Made by a program: the position numbers and the translations under genes. From an uncultured Lachnospiraceae bacterium (GTDB lineage: Bacteria; Bacillota; Clostridia; Lachnospirales; Lachnospiraceae), in contig CAMWPB010000040.1 of assembly GCA_947176065.1 (NCBI GenBank), positions 1-39,668 on the forward strand: DNA of 39,668 nt, in the 5' to 3' direction. Below, piece by piece: positions 18,976 to 27,961 of the stretch; within the stretch, counting starts at the first letter, position 1; each line of letters opens with the position of its first letter. A model generated the notes under the pieces. The model was given only the letters and a program-made list of their open reading frames with translations, searched no databases and was not told the origin of the DNA.

Positions 18976-20118
18976 TTATACGTTCTGGCCTTTCCCGATG
19001 TAGACAGGGAAGGTATCGGTTCCTTTCATCTCTTTCCCGGCTGTGACCTTAACGTCCTTGTCCGTGATGAGATATTCGATGTTTGCGCCTGCTTCCACAA
19101 CGGTGTCCTGCATCAGGATACAGTTTTTCACCGTTGCTCCCTTGGCGATCCTGACGCCGCGGAAGATCACGCTGTTTTCCACTTCGCCCTCGATGATACA
19201 GCCGGCAGCCACCATCACATTCTGCACTTTGGAGCCGTTGACATACTGAGTCGGATGATCCCCTCTGATCTTTGTGTAGACGGGAGAGCCGGCGAAGAGT
19301 GCGTCCAGATTGTAGTCATCCAAAAGCTTCATGTTCTCATCGAAATAGCTCTTCATATCGGAGATGAACCCTACATAGCCAGTATATTTGTATCCTCTCA
19401 CATTCAGCTTGTTGATCTGCGGGATCAGAACGTCTCGCATAAAGAATTCCTGTCCGCGCACCAGAGCATTGTCCACCATTTCTACCAGAAGGTCGCGGTT
19501 GATGATGAATATGTTCATGGAGAAGTTTTTGATGCCTTCCTCCTTGGAATTGATATAGATCTTTTTGAGCTGATCTTCTTCCATATCGAAGGTATAGTAG
19601 AAACTTCTGCCGTCGTTCTTGGCCTTGATAAACCCGTTCGGGATCGGCTGTTCACAGTAGGCCAGCGTCATATCTGCCTCGTTTTCGATATGGGTCTGCA
19701 GCATGGCGTGAAAATCAAAGTTCACCACCATATTGGTATCGGACATGATAACATATTTTTCCTTGGCATCCCGCAGGAAATCAAGGATATTTGCCAGCGC
19801 GCTTGCACGTCCCACGTAAGGCTTTGCCTCTTTTTCCGCAAAAGGAGGGAAGATATGTAAGCCGCCATTTTTGCGGACAAGATCCCATTCACGCCCGGAG
19901 CCGAGGTGGTCCATCAGGGAATGATAGTTTTTGTTCACGATCACGGAAATATTTCCGATGCCGGAATTAGTCATGCCGGATAAAATAAAGTCGATGATAC
20001 GGTAACGGCTGGCAAAGGGAATGGAAGCCATCAAACGTACGTTCACCAGCTCAGGAACCAGCGCGTCATAACTGTTCGGGAAAATGATGCCGAGTGCACT
20101 TGTATTTGATTTTACCAT
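18976..20118 (-). CDS. glgD: glucose-1-phosphate adenylyltransferase, GlgD (non-catalytic/regulatory) subunit
   Basis: This is a 380-residue protein homologous to ADP-glucose pyrophosphorylase, with a nucleotidyltransferase fold then a left-handed beta-helix of hexapeptide repeats (from about residue 280). The N-terminus ([20 protein letters not shown]) lacks the GGxGxRL nucleotide-binding loop seen in GlgC. That is characteristic of GlgD, the partner that modulates GlgC in Firmicutes. It overlaps the glgC stop by 7 nt and has GGTGA upstream, so the two are one transcription unit for glycogen synthesis. Branching enzyme and glycogen synthase are not in the window. Confidence 0.94.
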   Translation of the reverse strand: MVKSNTSALGIIFPNSYDALVPELVNVRLMASIPFASRYRIIDFILSGMTNSGIGNISVIVNKNYHSLMDHLGSGREWDLVRKNGGLHIFPPFAEKEAKPYVGRASALANILDFLRDAKEKYVIMSDTNMVVNFDFHAMLQTHIENEADMTLAYCEQPIPNGFIKAKNDGRSFYYTFDMEEDQLKKIYINSKEEGIKNFSMNIFIINRDLLVEMVDNALVRGQEFFMRDVLIPQINKLNVRGYKYTGYVGFISDMKSYFDENMKLLDDYNLDALFAGSPVYTKIRGDHPTQYVNGSKVQNVMVAAGCIIEGEVENSVIFRGVRIAKGATVKNCILMQDTVVEAGANIEYLITDKDVKVTAGKEMKGTDTFPVYIGKGQNV

Positions 20119-21320
20119 TGTTCTTCACCGCCTTTCATATCATTTCTTACGATGGCGTTTGGACCTACCACCGCATTTTCACCAATTGTAAGGTCTGAGC
20201 CTACGGTTGCCACACCGTCCCCATCGTCGGAGGGCATTGCGCCTACCACGGCGTTTTCGCAGATTGTCACATTCTCCGAAACAATACAGTGTTTCACTAC
20301 CGCGCCGGATTTGATGGTTGTGCCGCCCATGATTACCGCATCCTCAACCACCGCGCCTGCGTCCACTTTCACACCTGCAAAGAGGATGGAATGCTTCACC
20401 TCGCCCTTGATCCGACAGCCGTCGGCGACCATGGTGTTTTCCACCACCGCGCCCGCACTGATCTTATGACCGGTCATACCAGTGGTGCGGCTGTGGATTT
20501 TCCAGCTTTCGTCAGAGAGGTTGATGCCGCTTACATCTGCGTCCAGGACTTCCATATTGGCTTCCCACAGGGAATGGATCGTCCCCACATCCTTCCAGTA
20601 GCCGTTGAAGTGGTAAGCGTACATCTGCCTGTTATCGCGCAGCAGATTCGGTATGATGTTGTTGCCGAAGTCGTTTTCGGAGTTCGGATCAGCCTCGTCC
20701 TCCTCCAGATACTTTTTCAGAATGTCCCAGTTAAAGATATAGATACCCATGGAAGCCAGATTGGATTTCGGGTTTTTCGGCTTCTCCTGAAATTCCGTGA
20801 TCTTGTCGTTTTCGTCGGCAACCATCAGACCGAAGCGCGGCGCCTCCTCCCACGGCACTTCCATGACGGCAACGCTGAATTCCGCGTTTTTCGCCTTGTG
20901 AAATTCCAGAAAATCGCTGTAATCCTGTTTGCAGATCTGGTCGCCGGAAAGAATAATGACATACTTCGGGTCATAGCGCTCTATAAATGATATGTTCTGG
21001 TAAATTGCGTTTGCCGTTCCTTTATACCAGTCGGAACCGCCGGATTTCTGGTAGGGCGGCAGCACATGCACGCCTCCGTAAAGACGGTCAAGGTCCCAGG
21101 GCTGCCCGTTGCCGATGTATTCATTCAGCACGAGCGGCTGGTATTGCGTCAGGATACCTACCGTATCAATGCCTGAATTGACACAGTTAGACAGCGGAAA
21201 GTCGATGATGCGGTATTTTCCGCCGAATGGAACAGCCGGTTTTGCAAGCTTCTCGGTGAGCGTGTACAGACGTGATCCTTGTCCACCGGCAAGAAGCATT
21301 GCAATCATTTCTTTTGCCAT
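20112..21320 (-). CDS. glgC: glucose-1-phosphate adenylyltransferase, catalytic subunit
   Basis: This is a 402-residue enzyme making ADP-glucose from glucose 1-phosphate and ATP, the committed step of glycogen synthesis. The signature loop [26 protein letters not shown] is visible at residues 9-34 in pieces, as are [13 protein letters not shown] and [10 protein letters not shown]-terminal beta-helix with hexapeptide repeats follows. AAGGAGGAAA stands 6 nt before the ATG. A TATAAT-like -10 (minus strand, 21353-21358) lies in the upstream gap, but its -35 is poor. Confidence 0.96.
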   Translation of the reverse strand: MAKEMIAMLLAGGQGSRLYTLTEKLAKPAVPFGGKYRIIDFPLSNCVNSGIDTVGILTQYQPLVLNEYIGNGQPWDLDRLYGGVHVLPPYQKSGGSDWYKGTANAIYQNISFIERYDPKYVIILSGDQICKQDYSDFLEFHKAKNAEFSVAVMEVPWEEAPRFGLMVADENDKITEFQEKPKNPKSNLASMGIYIFNWDILKKYLEEDEADPNSENDFGNNIIPNLLRDNRQMYAYHFNGYWKDVGTIHSLWEANMEVLDADVSGINLSDESWKIHSRTTGMTGHKISAGAVVENTMVADGCRIKGEVKHSILFAGVKVDAGAVVEDAVIMGGTTIKSGAVVKHCIVSENVTICENAVVGAMPSDDGDGVATVGSDLTIGENAVVGPNAIVRNDMKGGEEQW

Positions 21321-21435
21321 ATTCGATTTCCTCCTTTTTACAATTTATAGAAATTATACATCATATTCACGAAAAATGATAGGTTTTTAATTCATCTTTT
21401 GTGAAATCTGATATATTTTTTTCAGAAAGTATTTG

Positions 21436-21465
21436 TTTACGGATGACAGTTAAAAGTGGTACACT
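21436..21465 (+). promoter_or_regulatory. candidate promoter for the SDR gene cluster
   Basis: TTTACG (21436-21441) and TACACT (21460-21465) lie 18 nt apart, with the SDR start codon 27 nt further on. Confidence 0.5.
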
Positions 21466-21492
21466 AAATCATATGAAAAGGAGCCTTTGCAT

Positions 21493-22272
21493 ATGAATAT
21501 TGCCATTATCACCGGCGCCTCCTCCGGGATGGGGAAGGAGTTTGCCGTACAACTGGATAAAAGCCTTGGTAAAACGGACGAAATCTGGCTTCTGGCCCGC
21601 AGCAGGGAGCCGCTTGAAAAACTGGCGGATTCCCTGCGGATCAAAGCCCGCGTAATCGTGATTGACCTGACGGATGAAACTGCTCTGAAACAATTTGAGG
21701 AAGTGCTTGCCATACAAAACCCGAAGATCACAGTATTGGTCAACTGTGCGGGAGTGGGCAGCCACAAGTTTTTTGCCCGACAGAGCAAAGAGGAAATCGA
21801 CGCCATGATTCAGCTTAATATTACGGCGTTAACCCGCATGACGATGCTCTGTCTGCCCTATATGAAAAGCGGCAGTAAGCTGATACAGGTTTCCTCAGGG
21901 GCGGCCTTTGTCCCGCAGAGCGCCTTTGCAGTCTATGCAGCCTCCAAGGCTTATGTGTATTCCTTAAGCCGCGCGCTGGGACAGGAGCTGAAAGGGCGGG
22001 GCATTACCGTAACTGCCGTCTGTCCAGGGCCGGTCAACACGCCGTTTCTTACGCGTGCCTATGAAGACATGTCAGGGTTTGGCGCGCTGAAAAAACTTAC
22101 CATGGCAAAGACAGCCTGTGTGGTGAAAAAAGCGCTCGACGACTGTAAGACCGGAAAAAGCGTTTCCATCTGCGGCCTGCCCGTAAAAATTCTGTATCTG
22201 TCGACCCAGAGTATACAGAACGTGATGCTCAAATGCTTCCGGCCGCAGCCGAAAGCTTCCTGCCATAACTAA
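21493..22272 (+). CDS. short-chain dehydrogenase/reductase (SDR family)
   Basis: This is a 259-residue Rossmann-fold oxidoreductase. The cofactor motif TGASSGMG is at residues 8-15, NCAG near 83, and the catalytic YAASK near 150 with a preceding Ser (VSSG). It resembles the classical DltE/YqjQ-like SDRs acting on lipid or small carbonyl substrates; the substrate is unknown. The ATG at 21493 has AAGGAG 9 nt upstream; a TTG two codons earlier is rejected. A membrane protein gene and an rluA-type gene follow on the same strand. Confidence 0.9.
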   Translation: MNIAIITGASSGMGKEFAVQLDKSLGKTDEIWLLARSREPLEKLADSLRIKARVIVIDLTDETALKQFEEVLAIQNPKITVLVNCAGVGSHKFFARQSKEEIDAMIQLNITALTRMTMLCLPYMKSGSKLIQVSSGAAFVPQSAFAVYAASKAYVYSLSRALGQELKGRGITVTAVCPGPVNTPFLTRAYEDMSGFGALKKLTMAKTACVVKKALDDCKTGKSVSICGLPVKILYLSTQSIQNVMLKCFRPQPKASCHN

Positions 22273-22290
22273 CGTCAGAGAGAGGATTAT

Positions 22291-22866
22291 ATGAAAAAAT
22301 TACTTGTGCCGAAAGGTGCTTTCGGCTATCTGGACAATCGTAAAAAATATACGGCGTTGCGCACCCTGTTCTATTTCCTGATTTCGGGCGGTCTGTACGC
22401 CTGGGGTTTCCTGACCACGGGAAGCAATAAAAACCTGCTTACCATAGTGGCGATTTTAGTCTGCCTGCCCGCCTGTAAGAGTGCGGTGAACTTCATCCTG
22501 TTTATGAGGGCAAAGGGCTGCAGCAGCGCGCTGCATGAAAAGCTTTCTTCCTATGATAATAGTGCCATGACCGTCTTTTATGATATGTATTTCACGTCCT
22601 ATCAGAAAAATTATCCTTTAAGCCATATGGCCTTAAAGGGCGGTATGCTCTGCGGCATTACGGAACATCCTTCCTGCAGCTGCCGGGAAGCGGAAAAGCA
22701 TCTGGAACAGATGCTTGTGCAGGAAGGGATCAAAAACGTGACGGTTAACATCTTTTCTCAGAAGGATAAATACATTGACCGACTCAGTCGGTTGCTGGAT
22801 ATGCAGGCGGAGGAACATCAGAACCGGGAAGGGATTATTAATCTGCTGTATTCCATTTCCATCTGA
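22291..22866 (+). CDS. two-helix membrane protein of unknown function
   Basis: This is a 191-residue protein. Two hydrophobic segments near the N-terminus (YFLISGGLYAWGFLTTG and LLTIVAILVCLPACKSAVNFIL) are followed by a soluble C-terminal domain. That domain contains CGITEHPSCSCREAEKHLEQML and IKNVTVNIF. I do not recognise the family, though its position downstream of the SDR gene (18 nt gap, AGAGGATTAT before the ATG) suggests co-expression. The C-terminal part has alternating helix and strand, as in a small cytoplasmic sensor or enzyme domain. No catalytic motif is evident. Confidence 0.8.
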   Translation: MKKLLVPKGAFGYLDNRKKYTALRTLFYFLISGGLYAWGFLTTGSNKNLLTIVAILVCLPACKSAVNFILFMRAKGCSSALHEKLSSYDNSAMTVFYDMYFTSYQKNYPLSHMALKGGMLCGITEHPSCSCREAEKHLEQMLVQEGIKNVTVNIFSQKDKYIDRLSRLLDMQAEEHQNREGIINLLYSISI

Positions 22867-22946
22867 GCCGCCTGTTTCCCTTCCCATGCGGTGTTTATAA
22901 CTGCGGTTCAAACTGCCGCGGTATTTCAGAAGGCAGGAGATTTACC

Positions 22947-24065
22947 ATGTATCAGGCTATGATCACAGACCGGGAAGCCGGACAGCGGTTTGACAAGTAT
23001 CTTCACCGGATTCTGCCAAACGCGGGCAGCGGATTTCTGTATAAAATGCTGCGGAAAAAGAATATTACCCTGAACGATAAGAAGGCTGACGGAAGTGAAA
23101 AGATCGCGGTGGGAGACTGTGTGAAGATATTTTTTGCGCAGGAGACACTGGATCTGTTCATGGGAAAGCAGGCCCCGGACAGCGGCGCCGTCAGACAGGG
23201 GACCGGGGCAGAAGCCGGCTTTTCCGGGAAAACAGGAAGCATGTCAGATGAGGCATCACGCTGTCAGGAATACCGCAAGGCATACAGACAGCTTTCGGAT
23301 ATTCAGGTTATCTATGAAAACGACCACATTCTGATCGCGGATAAACCTGCGGGCGTTTTGTCCCAGAAAGCGGAGAAAACGAGTCTTTCCCTCAATGAGT
23401 GGCTGCTTGGCTTCCTTTTGGAAAAAGGAGAGCTGTCCGAATCGGCGCCTGCTTTCTATAAACCCTCCGTCTGCAACCGTCTCGACCGCAATACAAGCGG
23501 CATGGTTCTCTGTGCGAAAACACTGAAAGGTGCGCAGCTTCTCAGCGGCCTTTTAAAAGACAGAACCCTTCATAAATATTATCAGCTCTATGTCAAAGGC
23601 TGCATAGAGGAGGAGCGGCTGATCGAGGGATATCTGCACAAAGATACGAAGAGAAACAAGGTTTCAATCAAGTCGGTTTCCGATTCCTTCGGTCATGGCG
23701 GCGGCCCGGCTGCCGGAAGTCGAAGTGACAGGAAAGACGCGGAAGGCGACTATATTCAGACAAGGTATACGCCCATCCGGTGCGAGAGGGATAAAACGCT
23801 GCTGGAGGTGGAGCTGATTACGGGAAAAACCCATCAGATCAGGGCGCATCTGGCAGGTATCGGCCACCCGCTTCTGGGGGATTATAAGTACGGGGACAGG
23901 GCATGGAATGAGAAATACCGTCAACGGTTCGGGATACAATCACAGCTTTTACACGCATACAGAATCGTGTTTCCGCCGCTGGAACCGCCCTTTACGGATT
24001 TGAGCGGGCGCTCTTTTTTCTGTGAATTGCCGGAGATTTTCATACATGTTTCAGATTCTGTATAA
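22947..24065 (+). CDS. RluA family pseudouridine synthase
   Basis: This is a 372-residue RNA-modifying enzyme. An N-terminal S4-like RNA-binding region (RFDKYLHRILPNAGSGFLYK) is joined by a variable, charged linker (about residues 75-125) to the RluA catalytic domain. The catalytic Asp lies in NRLDRNTSGMVL; the residue before NRLD is Cys rather than the usual His. ITGKTHQIRAHLAGIGHPLLGD is the second family signature. A Gly/Ser/Asp-rich insertion interrupts the domain at about residues 245-265. The target uridine (23S rRNA or tRNA) cannot be told from the sequence. Confidence 0.92.
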   Translation: MYQAMITDREAGQRFDKYLHRILPNAGSGFLYKMLRKKNITLNDKKADGSEKIAVGDCVKIFFAQETLDLFMGKQAPDSGAVRQGTGAEAGFSGKTGSMSDEASRCQEYRKAYRQLSDIQVIYENDHILIADKPAGVLSQKAEKTSLSLNEWLLGFLLEKGELSESAPAFYKPSVCNRLDRNTSGMVLCAKTLKGAQLLSGLLKDRTLHKYYQLYVKGCIEEERLIEGYLHKDTKRNKVSIKSVSDSFGHGGGPAAGSRSDRKDAEGDYIQTRYTPIRCERDKTLLEVELITGKTHQIRAHLAGIGHPLLGDYKYGDRAWNEKYRQRFGIQSQLLHAYRIVFPPLEPPFTDLSGRSFFCELPEIFIHVSDSV

Positions 24066-24088
24066 GTGCACAATTACGGAAGAATTTT

Positions 24089-24116
24089 TTCTGATTCGAA
24101 ATCAGAACATTTGTTC
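24089..24116 (+). terminator. weak terminator-like hairpin after the rluA-type gene
   Basis: TTCTGATT-CGA-AATCAGAA (24089-24107) forms an 8-bp AT-rich stem followed by CATTTGTTC. It may end the upstream transcript, but the stem is weak and the T-run is broken. It overlaps the LexA-like palindrome below, so its sequence may be kept for that reason. Confidence 0.35.
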
Positions 24117-24145
24117 TTGATTATTTCTGATTGCGGGAGTATAAT
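24104..24145 (+). promoter_or_regulatory. recU promoter with abutting LexA-like (SOS) box
   Basis: TTGATT (24117-24122) and TATAAT (24140-24145) are 17 nt apart, an excellent sigma-A promoter. Directly upstream, AGAACATTTGTTCT (24104-24117) contains GAAC-ATTT-GTTC, which fits the Gram-positive LexA operator core GAAC-N4-GTTC. It touches the -35. Repression by LexA and induction by DNA damage would suit the recombination gene it drives. The operator assignment is a consensus match, not a demonstration. Confidence 0.65.
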
Positions 24146-24186
24146 GGGTAAAGTAAGCAAAGAAATATTTCGGAACGAGGATTACG

Positions 24187-24723
24187 ATGGCGACTTGGAA
24201 TTCCCGCGGACTCCGCGGCTCCACTTTGGAGGATCTGATTAACCGGACAAACGAAAAATATCAGGAAAACGGGCTGGCGCTGATCCAGAAGGTGCCTACC
24301 CCTATCACCCCCATCAATATCGACAAGGAAAGCCGTCATATTACGCTGGCTTATTTTGACCAGAAAAGTACGGTGGACTATATCGGCGCAGTACAGGGGA
24401 TTCCCGTCTGCTTTGATGCCAAGGAGTGCGCCACAGACACCTTTGCGCTTCAGAATATTCATGAGCATCAGGTAACGTTTATGGGGCAGTTTGAAAAACA
24501 GAAAGGGATTGCGTTCTTTCTGATCTACTATTCCCACAAGGATATTTTTTACTATCTTCCATACGAAATGCTGCGCTATTTCTGGGACCGGGCGAAGGAG
24601 GGCGGACGCAAGAGCTTTCGGTATGATGAGCTGAACCCGGAATATGTGCTGCCGAAAAAGCACGGGATTCTGGTTCCTTATCTGGATATGATCCAGAAGG
24701 ATCTGGAGGACCGGGCGGAGTGA
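24187..24723 (+). CDS. recU: Holliday junction resolvase RecU
   Basis: This is a 178-residue RecU, the Firmicute resolvase that cuts four-way DNA junctions during recombination and chromosome segregation. The family start is clear (WNSRGLRGSTLEDLINRTN), as are the catalytic-core pieces STVDYIGAVQG and VCFDAKEC (PD-(D/E)XK-type Asp, Glu and Lys) and LQNIHEHQ. GGAACGAGGATTACG precedes the ATG. It has its own promoter with a possible SOS operator. In Bacillus recU is paired with a penicillin-binding protein gene; that partner is not seen here. Confidence 0.95.
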   Translation: MATWNSRGLRGSTLEDLINRTNEKYQENGLALIQKVPTPITPINIDKESRHITLAYFDQKSTVDYIGAVQGIPVCFDAKECATDTFALQNIHEHQVTFMGQFEKQKGIAFFLIYYSHKDIFYYLPYEMLRYFWDRAKEGGRKSFRYDELNPEYVLPKKHGILVPYLDMIQKDLEDRAE

Positions 24724-24782
24724 AATATCCCCATATCCAGCCCTGGCTGATGGAAGAGGCTAAAAAACGGGAATATTTGTAA
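24720..24782 (+). CDS. 20-residue ORF overlapping the recU stop
   Basis: A GTG at 24720 overlaps the recU stop (GTGA) and opens a 20-codon frame ending at TAA 24780-24782. The peptide is VKYPHIQPWLMEEAKKREYL, with the first residue read as Met if used. The overlap mimics coupled translation, but no homolog is known to me and the frame is very short. It may be the N-terminal remnant of a lost gene; the next 240 nt also look decayed. Confidence 0.25.
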   Translation: MKYPHIQPWLMEEAKKREYL

Positions 24783-24816
24783 ATCGAAAAAAGCAGGACT
24801 CATGGAGGGACAGGAA

Positions 24817-25043
24817 ATGCACAGAGGCTTAGAATTATACAAATCATTTATTGACGGGCTTGTTGAGCGGAAGAATGGTGTGGAAGCAGAATGGATCAGG
24901 GGAGACTCGCCTACATCAATGAACTGATGGACTGCGACGGACTGGTGTTAAGTCAGGATGGCGAGGACTATCCGTATGACTATTTTGACAGTATGCATTT
25001 TGATTTCATCTGCAGGTGCGAGGGTGACGAATGGTCGGAATAG
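24817..25043 (+). pseudogene. frameshifted small gene (two overlapping fragments)
   Basis: An ATG at 24817 with GGAGGGA upstream opens 36 codons (MHRGLELYKSFIDGLVERK...) to a stop at 24925-24927. An overlapping frame from 24891 to 25043 then gives 50 codons with coherent composition (RLAYINELMDCDGLVLS, then YPYDYFDSMHFDFICRC). Joined by one frameshift near 24890-24925 these would make one protein of about 75 residues. The end overlaps the start of the lipoprotein gene. The product is not recognised. Two tiny intact genes are the alternative. Confidence 0.45.
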
Positions 25044-25939
25044 CTATAAAAAGAGCGAAAGTATATACATCGGCTATAATGATTCTTTCAGCGGCATTAC
25101 TATTTACGGGCTGCGGCGCTGATACAGGTGATACCACAGAAAAGCTGCAGATAGAGCCCATTACGGCTGTGGATGAAAGTGCATTTCAAACGGATGCGCG
25201 ACCGGAACATGAAACAGAAGAAACGCAGTATAAAATTGTGGCAGACGAAAATAACACAGCAGACGAAAATGAGTTTGGCACCGATACGACAGAAGAAAAG
25301 GACATAACGGATCAGCGGGAAACGTCACCTGATGGGACGGTTATCTATGAGGATGTTCTTGCACAGTACCGGGATATGGTGCAGCATGATTTTTATCAGG
25401 ATTTCCTGAATTCTGACGACTACGAGAGTCATTTTGGGAAGGATATCGGCATCGAAATCCGCAGCCGCCAGCGGAACATTTTCTATGCGTTTTATGATAT
25501 AGACGGAAACGGAACAAAGGAACTGGTCATCGCCGGCGATGAAAGCGGCATCGGTGTGTCGAATCCTTCCTTTGCTCCTCGGAATTACGATTTATATGGT
25601 TATGACGGAAGCAAGGTGGTTTCCCTTTTCCCTGATATGGAATTAGGGGGACGAACGAATTTCCTGCTCTATGGAGACGGAGTGATCGAGATTTCTCATA
25701 GTCTGCCCCGCTGGGAATTGGCTATTGAGATCTATAAAATGGGCAGCGACGGCGTAACGCCTGTATTAATTGATTCCTTTTACACAGTTGCCAATTCGGA
25801 AGGAGAGAAAGCGGTATTTACCTACTATCATAAAGGAACCAAAAATGGAACCGAGATTACCGAAGAAGCGTATCGGTCTGCTCTGCACAAATACGAAACA
25901 CCGCTTTCGGAGGAATTGCATTGGGTAGAGATTTATTAG
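25031..25939 (+). CDS. lipoprotein of unknown function
   Basis: This is a 302-residue secreted lipoprotein. A basic N-terminus and hydrophobic core end in the lipobox LLFTGC (modified Cys at about residue 28). An acidic, Thr/Glu-rich spacer of about 70 residues follows, then a folded domain. That domain contains FYAFYDIDGNGTKELVIAG, a calcium-loop-like DxDxNG segment common in surface lipoproteins of Lachnospiraceae, and then a beta-rich region with YDLYGYDGSKVVSLF. AGGGTG precedes the ATG. No enzyme motif is visible. It stands between the decayed gene and the his promoter. Confidence 0.85.
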   Translation: MVGIAIKRAKVYTSAIMILSAALLFTGCGADTGDTTEKLQIEPITAVDESAFQTDARPEHETEETQYKIVADENNTADENEFGTDTTEEKDITDQRETSPDGTVIYEDVLAQYRDMVQHDFYQDFLNSDDYESHFGKDIGIEIRSRQRNIFYAFYDIDGNGTKELVIAGDESGIGVSNPSFAPRNYDLYGYDGSKVVSLFPDMELGGRTNFLLYGDGVIEISHSLPRWELAIEIYKMGSDGVTPVLIDSFYTVANSEGEKAVFTYYHKGTKNGTEITEEAYRSALHKYETPLSEELHWVEIY

Positions 25940-25944
25940 ACTGA

Positions 25945-25973
25945 TTGACAAACAGTAAAAAACAGCGTATAGT
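25945..25973 (+). promoter_or_regulatory. promoter of the histidine operon
   Basis: TTGACA (25945-25950, a perfect consensus) and TATAGT (25968-25973) are 17 nt apart, starting a leader of about 68 nt before hisZ. Confidence 0.8.
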
Positions 25974-25988
25974 GTAATAAGTTTGGTT

Positions 25989-26030
25989 TGATAACAAATT
26001 AGCGAATTATCACTTTAAAGCGGTAAAGTG
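25989..26030 (+). promoter_or_regulatory. his leader with two overlapping stems
   Basis: In the untranslated leader, TGATAA (25989-25994) can pair with TTATCA (26007-26012). CACTTTA (26011-26017) can pair with TAAAGTG (26024-26030). The two stems share the bases CA at 26011-26012, so they compete at the edge. No His-codon leader peptide, T-box or terminator is visible. Confidence 0.4.
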
Positions 26031-26047
26031 CAGGAAACGAGGAGCAT

Positions 26048-27166
26048 ATGAGCAAAAAATTAGTACATACGCCGGAGGGCGTGCGGGATATTTACGGGGA
26101 AGAAAAGGCGAAGAAAACGGTGGTAGAGCGCCTTTTACACGAGAAGATCACAGGCTACGGCTACCGTGACATCCAGACCCCGACCTTTGAATTTTTCGAC
26201 GTTTTCTCCAAGGAGGTAGGGACGACACCCTCCAGAGAACTTTATAAGTTCTTTGACAAGGAGGGGAACACGCTGGTTCTGCGCCCGGACTTTACGCCTT
26301 CCATCGCCAGATGCGCAGCCAAATATTTTATGGATGAGGACGTGCCGATCCGTTTCTGTTATCAGGGAAACACCTTCACCAACACTTCGGCGCTGCAGGG
26401 CAAGTTAAAGGAAGTGACCCAAATGGGCGCGGAGATGATCGGAGACGGCTCCGTACAGGCGGACGCGGAGATGATCGCCATGACGATCGAAGCGCTCTAT
26501 CATGCGGGACTGTCTGATTTTCAGATCAGCGTCGGCAATCTGGAATACTTCAAGGGGATCTGTGCCGAGGCGGGGCTTGACGAGGAGACGGAGCTTGAGC
26601 TTCGGGAATTTATTTCCGGGAAGAATTATTTCGGTGCGGAGGAGCTGCTTGACCGCGTCGGGGTCAATAAAAAAGATAAGGAGCTGCTGCTTAAGGTAAG
26701 CGACCTGTTCGGGACGGTCTCCATTCTTGAGGAGGCGAAAAAGGCTGTTTCCAACAAGCGTTCCCGGCATGCCATCGAACGGCTTGAAAAGGTTTATCGG
26801 ACGCTTTGTGATTACGGGGTGGAGAAGTATGTTTCCTTTGACCTGGGGATGCTCAGCAAGTATAATTATTATACGGGCATCATTTTCAAGGGCTACACCT
26901 ACGGCGTGGGCGACGCGATCGTGAAGGGCGGACGCTATGATCATCTGCTGCAGCGTTTCGGTAAGGAGGCTGCGGCCATCGGATTTGTGATTGTGGTAGA
27001 TGACCTTCTCGCGGCAATGGGACGGCAGAACGTTATGATTTCAGGGATAGAGGTTCCCGTAAAACTGTATTATACGGAAGAGAATTTTAAGGAAAAGCTG
27101 ATGGAGGCCAAGCAGATGCGGTCTTCCGGAAAGCAAGTGGAATTTCTCCCGCAGCCGAAAGCGTAG
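26048..27166 (+). CDS. hisZ: ATP phosphoribosyltransferase regulatory subunit
   Basis: This is a 372-residue paralog of histidyl-tRNA synthetase lacking the anticodon-binding domain. It assembles with short-form HisG to give histidine-sensitive ATP phosphoribosyltransferase. Class II synthetase-like motifs are present: GVRDIYGEE at the start, TLVLRPDFTPSIAR (motif 2 region) and YYTGIIFKGYT. It is the first gene after the his promoter, with GAGGAGC before the ATG. The end (KQVEFLPQPKA) seems a little early compared with related proteins I remember, so a small C-terminal loss is possible. The pairing with hisG supports the call over hisS. Confidence 0.93.
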   Translation: MSKKLVHTPEGVRDIYGEEKAKKTVVERLLHEKITGYGYRDIQTPTFEFFDVFSKEVGTTPSRELYKFFDKEGNTLVLRPDFTPSIARCAAKYFMDEDVPIRFCYQGNTFTNTSALQGKLKEVTQMGAEMIGDGSVQADAEMIAMTIEALYHAGLSDFQISVGNLEYFKGICAEAGLDEETELELREFISGKNYFGAEELLDRVGVNKKDKELLLKVSDLFGTVSILEEAKKAVSNKRSRHAIERLEKVYRTLCDYGVEKYVSFDLGMLSKYNYYTGIIFKGYTYGVGDAIVKGGRYDHLLQRFGKEAAAIGFVIVVDDLLAAMGRQNVMISGIEVPVKLYYTEENFKEKLMEAKQMRSSGKQVEFLPQPKA

Positions 27167-27227
27167 GCGTGCAGAGCGGAATCTGATAGCAAAAATGCGA
27201 AAAGCGGAAAAGAGAGCGTACCTGAAA

Positions 27228-27872
27228 ATGAGTGAAGAACGATACCTGACATTCGCCCTGGGGAAAGGGCGTCTTGCCAATAAAACAATGGATCTTTTGG
27301 AGAAAATCGGCATCACCTGCGAGGAAATGAAGGATAAGGATTCCCGCAAGCTGATTTTTGTAAATGAGGAGTTGAAATTAAAGTTTTTCCTGTCGAAAGG
27401 GCCGGATGTGCCCACCTATGTGGAGTACGGGGCGGCTGATATCGGCGTGGTCGGCAAGGACACGATCATGGAGGAAAACAGACGGGTATATGAGGTGCTG
27501 GATCTGGGTTACGGCAAATGCCGGATGTGTGTCTGCGGCCCGGCGGAAGCCAGAGAGCTCTTGCAGCACCATGAAATGATACGGGTCGCCAGCAAATATC
27601 CCAATATCGCCAAGGACTATTTTTATAATAAGAAGCACCAGACGGTGGATATCATCAAGCTGAACGGTTCCGTGGAGCTTGGGCCTATCGTGAAACTGGC
27701 CGACGTGATTGTGGATATCGTGGAGACCGGTTCCACCCTGAAAGAGAACGGGCTGGAGGTGCTTGAGGAGATCTGCCCGCTGTCGGCCCGGATGATTGTG
27801 AATCAGGTGAGCATGCAGATGGAGCCAGAGCGGATTAAGAAGCTGATCACGGAGCTTCGAAGCCACCTGTGA
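27228..27872 (+). CDS. hisG: ATP phosphoribosyltransferase catalytic subunit, short form
   Basis: This is a 214-residue short-form HisG, which joins ATP to PRPP in the first step of histidine synthesis. It begins LTFALGKGRLANKTM as usual, shows GAADIGVVGKDT, and ends its catalytic core with the PRPP loop DIVETGSTLKENGL. It lacks the C-terminal regulatory domain of long HisG, consistent with dependence on HisZ. The frame is open to an ATG at 27195. The ATG at 27228 matches the family N-terminus, although neither start has a strong ribosome binding site. Confidence 0.95.
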   Translation: MSEERYLTFALGKGRLANKTMDLLEKIGITCEEMKDKDSRKLIFVNEELKLKFFLSKGPDVPTYVEYGAADIGVVGKDTIMEENRRVYEVLDLGYGKCRMCVCGPAEARELLQHHEMIRVASKYPNIAKDYFYNKKHQTVDIIKLNGSVELGPIVKLADVIVDIVETGSTLKENGLEVLEEICPLSARMIVNQVSMQMEPERIKKLITELRSHL

Positions 27873-27961
27873 CGGCGGACATGTAAACGATGCCAGGTGG
27901 AACGGCATAGCCGTACCGCCATGGCGACAGCAAAATGTGTAAAAGGAAAGGAACGTAAAAC

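Noticed and set aside
18958..19860. Open frame of 300 codons on the plus strand opposite glgD
   Set aside because: Its start lies in the palindromic element, it has no ribosome binding site, and it is wholly antisense to a recognisable glgD.
27863..27926. Several overlapping stems between hisG and the SIMPL gene (CCACCTG/CAGGTGG, CGGC-ATA-GCCG, GCCATGGC)
   Set aside because: The stems are mutually exclusive and partly inside hisG coding sequence; no single clear structure emerges by eye.
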